NCBI GenBank assembly: GCA_963681505.1
Contig: OY811983.1
Span: forward strand, 3,561,615 to 3,625,614
DNA length: 64,000 nucleotides
Direction: 5' to 3'
Origin: Eunapius fragilis
Lineage: Eukaryota > Porifera > Demospongiae > Spongillida > Spongillidae
A program made the position numbers and the translations under genes. The notes under the pieces were generated by a model. That model was not told where the DNA came from, searched no databases, and saw only the letters and a list, made by a program, of their open reading frames with translations. Below, piece after piece: positions 15,201 to 27,200 of the stretch. Within the stretch, counting starts at the first letter, position 1, and the number at the start of each line of letters is the position of its first letter.

Positions 15201-18200
15201 AGAGATCAGCAAAACAGCTACAAAAGACTGGATGCCATCTCTCAGATATTAATGAGGCTGGAGTTATTGTTAGCAATAGTAGTGATGAGGAAAAAACTTT
15301 TGATGAGGGTCCAACATCAGATAATGCAGAACCCACTTTTTCCATAGCAAAAAAAAAAAAAAAAACATTGAGAAGGTAGAAGCACAAATTGATCCTCTGC
15401 TAAGTGAGTATCGGCATATCAGAAGTTCAGAGCGAAAAGTTCGAGATGATATTTACAAGACTGTTGCTAATTTGTCTGGAGGAGGACTATCCTTGAAGGA
15501 AGTATCGACTGCAAAAATTAAGGTGGGCAATGGGGAGGATGTGATCAAACTGACCAACCTAATGCTGCCCCATCTGCAAAAGGTACTGGCGAGACAGAGA
15601 AGAGACTATGGAATTGATGAGGAGTCTTTCCCTCGGGAGTATCCAGTAGAGGAACAGGCAACCAATATAGATGACACACCGGTGCACAACATTGGTATGG
15701 AGAGGCAGTGTAGTAAGGTGGACTATAGGTTACAAAAGCTTGGCACATTGCCTGTAGTGAGCAGATCCATCATTCTGCAGAGATGTCAACAGCTGAGGTA
15801 TTGCCAGAATCCTTCCTTCAGGGGTTACAGGCAGCAGCTTTGGCTAAAAGAGGGGTGGAGCTTTAATGGAGTAAGCAGATCAAGGCCAACTTTGCAAGGG
15901 GGTCGACTGAGAAGCAGGAGATAGTTCAAAGACAGGAGAGAAAGAGGCTGGACATGTTGAATAGCATTAAGACTTTAAGTGGTCCCTTCACTGATGCTGT
16001 TGAGGTGGAGCAGTACTTAGCAGAACCCACTCTCAGTAAAAAGTGAAGCAACAAAGATTGAAGCTGGAGGTTCAATTTGCAAAAGCAAGCACTACTTTAC
16101 TCCCCAAAGTTGACCCACTTTTTCAAATCCAACTCACACTGCCTAATGGAAAGAGGAGGATGAAGACAGCCATAGAGTTTGGCGAGGCTCTCATGTGTTA
16201 CCTAGGCAGGCGAAGTGATAGGTCAATGCTTGAGTGTGGAAGGTTTTAGGAGTGTCTAGGCAAGTTGGTTGAGTTCTGAAACAATAATTCTTAGTTGTAT
16301 GCATATAATCAATGTTAGCTTAAACGAATACATAAAATTCAATATAGATAGAAATTTAGCAGGTGGGGTGTTATTTTTAAGAAAAAAAACATTTATGCAG
16401 AAAATCTTACTTCCTTATGGGGAATGAACTCCTAAGTGGACGGCCAGGAATTTGAAAGTCATGAATTACCACACCCCCCCCCCCCCCCCCAACAGTGTAC
16501 ATAAATGCATCTACATAATTTTAAACAAGACCTGTAAATTGCAATTGCTTACAATATATTCTGATATAATTTGTCCATAACCCCCATTCCAATAGTTCGT
16601 CAAAAGTAATTGAATCCTTTGTCCTGGGATACCTCTTCTTTAGAAGTGTTGTAAGAACTCTCCCAATTTGTTGTGCACTACTCCTCTTCTTACTTTTCTC
16701 ACTGCTACAGAACATCTCAAGGGCTTTTACAGTGCTCTGCCAACCCTTAAGGGCAAGCAACTATATAGTACAAATAAATGATTAAAAGAAACATACCTGC
16801 TCATTAATCATATCTAGAGATGCTATTCCTGCCTCAGTAATGATATTTACCAGAAGATCTGGACAGTCATCATATGACTCCAGCACACAAAGCAGGTTAA
16901 TACGATTCTCAGGATTCAGCTATAACCAAGAAGGAAAGATATATAAAATTATACATGAGGACAATGCACAGAGTTTAGACCTTGTTCACACGGGATTCGA
17001 CAATACTTTTCACAACACCATGCCATTGTTGGGTAAATTCACTGGTGGGACACTCAGAAGCAAGTAATGATACCCAAATCTACAAGTGAAAGGAAGAACA
17101 GCAAAATATTGTAAATAACTTGTCCATATATTATTTCCCCCTAAACTGTACCTGTCAAGATCCCCTCAAGATCCCCTATGAAACTTGTTCAAGTTTGACG
17201 TTTGGCTACCGTTTCTTCCAAACCCAAATCAAACAGACTACTATAATTGTTAAACCTGATCCTGATGTGGGCCATTGCAAGAGTAATCATTCCCAGAACT
17301 TATAAAATACAACAATTTACTTACATATTGTATGGTAAGTATATTGTTAGCGTATGTATTGCAAAATAAGAATTCAGCAAGAGGTTGCTGTGTATGGTAA
17401 CGCTAATTATTGCCAATGGTCAGTGGCCTTGACACTTCAGCCTTCTAATACCATTTGCTTTCACATCCATTTGAGTTCAACGTTTAGGCTAAACTAATTT
17501 ATGGAACAGATATAACTCATGAAAGCTGATGATTTTTTATTGCTGTCCACAGAAATGAATTATCATGCAGCAGAGTAGCAGCATCACAAGCACGGCCCAG
17601 CAGGCCCACAGAACATAATAACAAGAAGTACACAGTTATGCAGGCATGAACTACTGCATAAACTACTGTAGGGCACTTGAGAGAATACTTATTATGGGGT
17701 GACATGTGAAAAATGTTGATAGAAAACGTAGTAAGCATATAAATGAACTGAACAAATGTATCTATATCTCACCTTTAGTTCTTCAACTGCACGTCTTTGA
17801 TAGACAGTTTTATCACCACCAAACATTTCTCGTCCAATAACATAAGAATTGGAAATCCACTCAATTAAGTACTGCCGCACTTTATCGACATTGCGTTTAA
17901 AAAATTTTTGCTGGGTGTCCAAATCTGATAATGTGCTCAAATGCAGAGCTGCAGTGAAAATTAGTGTCACAATGGCTTTAAGCAATCTAAGATGGTTCTC
18001 TGTTCCATGAAAAAGTTTTGTTGAAAGTAATAGTAAATGAACAGTTGCTTCAAACATAAATAGAGGGCTGTTAAAACAATGACAGACATTACGTATATAC
18101 ATTTTAGTACAAGTACTTATCAACTAACTTGAAATTAGTTGACGAGGACTTCAAGACCATTGTAATGTCTTGTATATGTTGTAATAAAATTGGAGATGAC

Positions 18201-21200
18201 TACAAATGGAGAAGTCTAGATGGTAACATGCAGCAGGTAGGAATATGTTACAAAAATTACCCAATATCCAGTTCCTGCTTCATTCTTATCTTGCAACCTT
18301 TTTATAATCACAGCAATACCAAGGTAAGGAGATAAATAACGAATTAGATGTGAGAGATCTTTTCTTGGACAGACATAGGTAAAGGAATACTGCAACATTG
18401 GATCAATGAAAAGGAGTGGCCTCAATTTATCAAAATACCTCGCAAAAAACCTGAAATATAATTTTGAAGCAAGCAATAATTTCATTTCATTTCATTATGT
18501 ATGAATTTGCTTACCCTTCCTTTTCAGAAATGGTTTTACATATTGTTCCCAGTTTTAGATGTGGATCAGGAAACTTAATTTTATCAAAAGGAACATCACC
18601 CTGCACATCAAATGGTCTAACGTCATTGTTCAAGAAATGGAGCACTGGAAGACAGTAGAGCCATTCAGCACTTTCAATATCTGCATTGACTATCAAATAA
18701 TTGCCAAGCACTGAGATAGCAGTAGTGCATTCCTTCAAATAATTATTTGGAATTAAATTGCGAACAAACTCATAATCTAGACATTTCTTGTTCTCCATAT
18801 CAGGATGCAAGCAAAGTGTCTGCAACAAACGGGCAGCATAAGAAATAGGAATTTCATGAAGCACAAGTAGCTTTGCTTCAAACAATCGTCCAATAAAACA
18901 AATGATGATGATCCCGACCATCACTTTCTTCCCACTCTCCTCAGCTGTATTAACAGGGTAACTGCTCACGATATCCACAATGGGTAACATCCAGTCTTTC
19001 AGTAAAAACTGCATGTAAACATACATATCAATAACTAATGCATTAACATTAAATTAAACATGACAATAAAAATATTACAACCTTTAACTGTTTATGTAAT
19101 TTGATGTGAATACAATGTGTTTATTGCTGTGTGAATGCATCTATTTGTGTGCTTCTCCTTGTTTGGCCACTGAACAAGGAAGACGCCGACATTTGAGATG
19201 GGTATAATGTATTTATTATAATTTTTATAACACCTTGCCGCACTATAATCAGAGATAATACATAGAGGTATTGGAAACGCAAATAGGCCTATCAAAGATG
19301 TTGAAGCTATATACATTGTATGTAAGCACATTGAATAGAACCCCAAAATCACCAACGGAGTTTGAACACCCCTTGATAGTTCTCCAAACCTACACTAAAC
19401 CATGTAGATATACGAGATCTACCCCAAGCAAAAGATCATATTTGGAAAGTCAATGTAGGCGTATAAAGAATATGGTTGGCTCAAATTTCTATTACAATCG
19501 TTGCACTTTCGCAGAGTGCACAGCGTCCACACAAATTTTGATAAGAGCCAAAATATATCCAGACCACATTATCAACATAGCACTCTCACATAATCTACCT
19601 TAATTGATCATCTTTCCAGCCAACCGGACGAAAACAGGCCCAGCGGAAGGCTATAGAAACTGGTTGGGCTGATTAATATTCATTAGGCTAATTAATATTC
19701 ATCGTTACTGACTATTAATATCTACGCATAAATCAATTAATTTTCAATATGCATGTTCATTCGGTCTGCAAAATAATGATTAAAACGCTCCGAAAATAAG
19801 TTGCCTGTGCTCTGAGTTGACTACGAACTCTCTGGCTGCTTCTTCTTGATCCAAAGCATCTGTACATTCTTTGTGAACGTGAAGCAGCATAGGATGGTTC
19901 AGTCTCTGTTGAGACATAGATGAGCAAAGATATGTTTTCAACCTGCGCAGGGCACTAAATGATCGCTCACTGGTAGCATTTGTAGCAGGCATGATCAGAA
20001 TGAGTTTCAGTACAGTGCACACTTGATCCATTAAATGTTTTTTGGCAGGTGAAAGAGACTTAAAGTAATCTATAATTGCAAAAATGCTCGGTGGTGTACG
20101 AACTTGCGGGTAGTCTGTTGCAAGAATATTCAGCTGAATGGCAAGATTATTCTTATCTACATAGTCTCCGCAGAATTCAGCAACATATTTCAGTTCATAA
20201 TCAAAACTGTTTTGTGTCACAGCTATTGCAGTTAGTTGCACTAAATTTTTACACACTTCATAACCTGGCTGTTCAAATCGGGAACGTATACAATGAATTG
20301 CTAAATCAATTGCTTCAAAGTACTGTTGGCGGTAGAAATGTTTTGCGCTTTCATAATGGTCACCTGGATAAGTAGTTGAGCAATATCTTTGAGGTTCTTT
20401 TCTTTTTCGTCCTATAACAGGTGATCACCTTGCAATGCCTGCCTTCGCAATTCTATTTTGTCCCACAACATGTCAAAGCTGCTTTCATTTCGAATGCTTT
20501 CCAACATTTTGACAGTTAAGCTTGATATTTCTTGACCTTCAGCAGCAGAGTACTCCTTGTGTTGCAGCGTTTTGCTCAAACTGTCTGAAATTCTCAATAC
20601 CGTTTCTGCCAATCCTAGACCAAAAAGGAAATCAAATTTGTTCATTTGAGATGACACACCGTTAATTCGAGCAACTAACTCAGTGTCCCGGCAAACGGCA
20701 ATATACAGTATCGGTCAATAAAAAGTTAACGCTACGTACTACTCTACCTTCGCAACGCAATACCTTATTTAGGTAATAAATTACGTAGGTAGAATAGATC
20801 AGTAGAAAAATGCGTTACCTTATGGCAACACGTAACACGAAAACATATTGAGAACAAGTTGTCAGGTTGGGCAGCTGCTAAAGCACGGGTACATATCCGC
20901 CACACGCATTGCGTCAGACAACACTGCCACTGTTTGGATCGTAGCGATGGTGTTTACGGACTACGTGAAGCAAAGGATTTTATTCTATCATCAACAGGGG
21001 CGTAAGAGTAGAACCATTAGGAATCTTTTGTTGGGGGAAGGGTTGATCGTTAGCCATGTAGGTATTTATCGATTCCTAAAAAGGTTTGAAAAATGTGGAA
21101 CTTTGGCGCGCCGCCGTGGATCTGGTAGACCTTCAAAGATTACTGACAAGGTGAAGAGGATCGTGGAGGCACAAATGCAGCTTGACGATGAAACGACCGC

Positions 21201-24200
21201 TGTTCAGCTTCGCGCGCTTCTGGCACAGAAAGGTGCGTATTATTTGGATTAATAATCGATTGAGTTATAATAGTCCAAGTTTTCATAGGTCATAAACTTT
21301 CGCTTCGCACCATTTTGCGTGCGCGGAGAAGCCTCGGATGGGTGTTCAGGGGCAGCGCTTATTGCCAAATCATCAGGTACAACTTTAGCTACAGGTTCAT
21401 ATCGAACATGTCTTATACCGCTTGCGGTTCGATAGGGAAGGCAACAAGGTCAAACGCTTTGAATGGTGCCAGGAACATCAGCAGGACAACTTCTCCGACG
21501 TAATATGGACAGATGAGTCTTCTATTCAGTTAGAAAGTCACCGATAGACATGCTGTCGAAAGATTGGGCAACCGCCTAAACCGAAGCCGAGGTAATGAGT
21601 TACTGAACGTAAATGGTTAATACAATTTTAACCACGTATTGTTACAGACCAAAACATCCTGTCAAAGTACACGTTTGGGGGGCAATCAGCTTGAAAGGAA
21701 CAGCTAAACTGTGCATATTTGACGGGATTATGGATTCTCCGCTCTATGTTAACATCTTGGAGACGACCTTGCTGCCGTTCCTAGCACGCAATTTTCCAAC
21801 CTCGCATCGTTTCATGGCTGATAACGATCCAAAGCACACATCGAAGTTAGCACAGCAGTTTTTGAAGGAGAAGCAAGTGAACTGGTGGAGGACCCCTGCT
21901 GAATCATCTGACCTCAATCCTATTGAAAACCTATGGCATGAATTGAAGGAGTACATGCGGAGAGAGGTGAAGCCTAAAAACAAGGAAGAACTTATTAGAG
22001 GGATCAAGGCCTTTTGGAAGACAGTGACACCATCTGTGTGTGCTAAATACATAGGACACTTTAAAAAAGTAATCCCTAAAGCTATAGAACTGAAGGGTGA
22101 TGCTACTGGTTATTGAGTGCTTGAAGTTCAGTTTGTAAAGCAATTTTAATACTTCTTGTTACCTTCATATACAAGCCCATAAGTAAAGAGGGAGGGGTCC
22201 ATATGGCAGGAAATTGTTTTCATGTGAACAAGTAAACCTCTAAGCAGCTGTACATTTCACCTAATCCACTCACACCTCACTACTTGGCATAGTGCATTAA
22301 CCCCACCACTTCTCACTCTGTGACCACACCCATGGACCCTGTTTGCGGCTTAGTGCATTAACCCCACCACTTCTCACTCTGTGACCACACCCATGGACCC
22401 TGTTTGCGGCTTAGTGCATTAACCCCACCACTTCTCACTGACTGACCACACCCATAGACCATGTTTGCGGCTTAGTGCATTAACCCCACCACTTCTCACT
22501 CTGTGACCACACCCATGGACCCTGTTTGCGGCTTAGTGCATTAACCCCACCACTTCTCACTCTGTGACCACACCCATGGACCCTGTTTGCGGCTTAGTGC
22601 ATTAACCCCACCACTTCTCACTCTGTGACCACACCCATGGACCCTGTTTGCGGCTTAGTGCATTAACCCCACCACTTCTCACTGACTGACCACACCCATA
22701 GACCATGTTTGCGGCTTAGTGCATTAACCCCACCACTTCTCACTCTGTGACCACACCCATGGACCCTGTTTGCGGCTTAGTGCATTAACCCCACCACTTC
22801 TCACTCTGTGACCACACCCATAGACCATGTTTGCGGCACAGCCACCACTTCTCACTCTGTGACCACACCCATGGACCCTGTTTGCGGCTTAGTGCATTAA
22901 CCCCACCACTTCTCACTGACTGACCACACCCATAGACCATGTTTGCGGCTTAGTGCATTAACCCCACCACTTCTCACTCTGTGACCACACCCATGGACCC
23001 TGTTTGCGGCTTAGTGCATTAACCCCACCACTTCTCACTGACTGACCACACCCATGGACCCTGTTTGCGGCTTAGTGCATTAACCCCACCACTTCTCACT
23101 CTGTGACCACACCCATGGACCCTGTTTGCGGCTTAGTGCATTAACCCCACCACTTCTCACTCTGTGACCACACCCATAGACCCTGTTTGCGGCTTAGTGC
23201 ATTAACCCCACCACTTCTCACTCCCTGGCCACACCCATAGACCCTGTTTGCGGCTTAGTGCATTAACCCCACCACTTCTCACTCTGTGACCACACCCATG
23301 GACCCTGTTTGTGGCTTAGTGCATTAACCCCACCACTTCTCACTCCCTGGCCACACCCATAGACCCTGTTTGCGGCTTAGTGCATTAACCCCACCACTTC
23401 TCACTCTGTGACCACACCCATAGACCATGTTTGCGGCACAGCCACCACTTCTCACTCTGTGACCACACCCATGGACCCTGTTTGCGGCTTAGTGCATTAA
23501 CCCCACCACTTCTCACTGACTGACCACACCCATTGACCCTGTTTGCGGCTTTGTACATTAACCCCACCACTTCTCACTCTGTGACCACACCCATGGACCC
23601 TGTTTGCGGCTTAGTGCATTAACCCCACCACTTCTCACTCTGTGACCACACCCATGGACCCTGTTTGCGGCTTAGTGCATTAACCCCACCACTTCTCACT
23701 CTGTGACCACACCCATGGACCCTGTTTGCGGCTTAGTGCATTAACCCCACCACTTCTCACTCTGTGACCACACCCATGGACCCTGTTTGCGGCTTAGTGC
23801 ATTAACCCCACCACTTCTCACTCTGTGACCACACCCATGGACCCTGTTTGTGGCTTAGTGCATTAACCCCACCACTTCTCACTCCCTGGCCACACCCATA
23901 GACCCTGTTTGCGGCTTAGTGCATTAACCCCACCACTTCTCACTCCCTGGCCACACCCATAGACCCTGTTTGCGGCTTAGTGCATTAACCCCACCACTTC
24001 TCACTCTGTGACCACACCCATGGACCCTGTTTGCGGCTTAGTGCATTAACCCCACCACTTCTCACTCTGTGACCACACCCATAGACCCTGTTTGCGGCTT
24101 AGTGCATTAACCCCACCACTTCTCACTCCCTGGCCACACCCATAGACCCTGTTTGCGGCTTAGTGCATTAACCCCACCACTTCTCACTCCCTGGCCACAC

Positions 24201-27200
24201 CCATAGACCCTGTTTGCGGCTTAGTGCATTAACCCCACCACTTCTCACTCTGTGACCACACCCATGGACCCTGTTTGCGGCTTAGTGCATTAACCCCACC
24301 ACTTCTCACTGACTGACCACACCCATGGACCCTGTTTGCGGCTTAGTGCATTAACCCCACCACTTCTCACTGACTGACCACACCCATGGACCCTGTTTGC
24401 GGCTTAGTGCATTAACCCCACCACTTCTCACTCTGTGACCACACCCATGGACCCTGTTTGTGGCTTTGTGCATTAACCCCACCACTTCTCACTCCCTGGC
24501 CACACCCTGAGACACTGCTTCATCCAAGAGTAGATTGATAATATCAATGAACATATGCATATACATAATGGCTAAACACAACACTCGTTTAAGGATAGTT
24601 TCTAGCTCGAGTGCACCCATGGCCTATACTAGATACACACCTACTCCATACAGGTTCGAAGTCATGTGGTGCACTCCAATATTTAACTAATATACCAAAC
24701 AAAAATTGTTTTAAACTATTTAGCTCACTAATGGGCAATCCCTTGAATGCAGTGCACCCCATTACAGTGCACTGAGCCATTACTTTAGTTCCAAAGTAGG
24801 ATTCAGTTGCCAATTTCAGAGCGAGTGTATGAATTTTGCTCTCTGATGTCAAGCTGCGGTGACACTGAACCGTAAATTCCGGAGGCCTGAGGTTGGATCT
24901 TTCTATCTCATTTGAGGGCAGATGGTTATGACCCTCTCTTATTGGAAGACATCTGGGTGAGTCCCCGCTCGTGCTTGGAGATAGCAAGACTTCTGAAGGG
25001 AGTGGTAGTTGTGGTGCTGGCTGAGGCATTAGCGGTACTGCTGTGTGCTGGAGTAGAGGAACTGCAGGTGTTGCTTGGCCAGCTGAAGGAGATGGCCTGG
25101 GCACTGGTGTTGTGGAGCTGTTACATGTATGTAACCTTGCTGGCCATGAAGGTTTACCAGTCAGTGCTATCTCATCCAGCTTCCCCAAAAGTGCCTCTTT
25201 AAGGTCCCTGATGGCATCAACGATACTAGCCTCCATCTTTTGCACTGAGAGTTTAAGAGTGATGGAAAATCCCCAAATCCCAAATTCAGTTACCTGCTTT
25301 AACAACATTGGAGGTGTCTGATGTAGACATAGGTGAAGGTGGATGGTATGGTGATGGAAGAGGTGGTGGTGACAGTGACCATCAAGGTGATGGAGATCCT
25401 CTATGCGGTGAGCATAGTACAGCATGTAGTGGCTCAGCTGAGAATGTGTGAGGTTGATAATCACAACCAGATACTTATAGAAAGCCTTACATTGGTGAGA
25501 CTGGGCAAGCATTGACTGAGGCAATGGTGGTGTGTAGGTGCATGCTGGTAATTGTGATAGGGGACCTATTCAAAGATTAAGAACACTATACGTGATCAAG
25601 GAAACTGAACATGGTATTGCATACTTTCAGATGTGGCTGCTTCTGGCTGAAGTATTGCCTGAGATATAATGGTTAGTGGCTGAGATGCAGCTGTTGTCTG
25701 GGATGTACATGTAACTGGAAGCAGGGGTGTGGTGGCTGGAGGCTGGGGTATGGTGGCTGGAGGCAGGGATGTAGCGGCTGGAAGCAGGGGTGTAGCGGCT
25801 GGAAGCAGGGGTGCGGTGGCTGGAAGCAGAGGTGTGGTGGCTGGAGGCAGGGGTGTGGTGGCTGGAGGCAGGGGTGTGGTGGCTGGAAGCAGGTGTGTGG
25901 TGGCTGGAAGCAGGGGTGTGGAGGCTGGAGGCAGGGGTGTAGCGGCTGGAGGCAGGGGTGTAGCGGCTGGAGGCAGGGGTGTGGTGGCTGGAGGCAGAGG
26001 TGTGGTGGCTGGAAGCAGGGGTGTAGTGGCTGGAGGCAGGGGTGTGGTGGCTTGAGGCAGGGGTGTAGTGGCTGGAGGCAAGGGTGCGGTGGCTAGTGGC
26101 TGAGATGTGGCTGTTGGCTGGGATGTAGTTGGAGGCTGAGGTGTGGTGACTGGTGGAGGGGGTGTGGCTGGTGTTAGATCAGCCACTGAAAAATTAATTC
26201 CACTATTAACAGAACCAAGACATACTTTCAGGATCAGATGTGACATCATCATCTGCTCCACTTCCATAGTCCAGAATCCTCCCTGAAATAATGCTTTGTT
26301 TAACATGCAGTTCTTTAACCAATATCTACCTATGGGCTTTGACTTGGCCTTTCCAGCCTTTGCTCTTCCTGTATTTGCCCTGGCCTTTCCAGTCTTTGCC
26401 TTTACTGCCAACTTTTTCCCTGATAGTTTTAAAGTGCCACAGGTACTCATCAGCAATAAATTTAATCATCAATGACAAACTAACGTTTAGGTGTAGAGGC
26501 TGCATCTTTATCTGACAATTCATTTCCTGATGGGTACGGGAAACGCGCTACATTACCAACTGAAGATTGTAGAGTAATACTAACGTTCTAGGGCGGTAGT
26601 CACTGCAACAGGCCTTAGATACCGCGCTTCTTCCAGTTCCATAGCGCACTTTGTTCCTAATTATAATCATTGAGTAATTTGTGGTAATGTTTTTTTTTTT
26701 TACATGTACCTGAAGCCACAACATCGCCATAGTACAGCTTCGTTCCCCACTTCATTGAACAACCCACGCCTCCCTCGCTCAGCATTGTTACGGCACTATC
26801 GGGGACAACTGACACCGAGTCCTCATTTTGCCAGCGCAAAAGATGGTAGAGCTCTAAGGAATGCGGGATGACCTCGAACAATACTGATGAAAAAAAAAAT
26901 CCAACCTGTCTCCTTGAGTGCCGTTCGCAAAGACATCGTATTAGACGTAGTGGAGTAGGGCGCGATCGTTAACGCGGTAGCACTCCAGTTTATTATTTAT
27001 AGTCGAAAGAACCGCGCATTCGGGAAGGAACAGGCGAACCTCAGTGAACGATTGGCGCGCTTAAAAATGATTGGTTCATTGTGTCGTAAAAACGCGGGTA
27101 CTTTAAGGCCAGGGAAAGAAATAAACAAGTGTGAAACATATGTTTAGTTGTTTGAACAGTATGTTCTACTTGCGCACCGTAAGGTACTACCGCAAATACG

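Noticed and set aside
23385-23570. Open frame with repeated WSQSEKW units on the minus strand
   Set aside because: It arises from the minisatellite unit and is broken in most units; there is no start context or splice support.
22288-24508. Regular repeats resembling a CRISPR array
   Set aside because: Repeats are head-to-tail 61-bp units without unique spacers, in a eukaryotic intron inside a Tc1 element. It is a minisatellite.
25729-26096. Gly/Val/Ala-rich repeat protein on the plus strand
   Set aside because: Antisense reading of the 21-bp repeat. The minus frame lies inside a spliced gene with matching phases.
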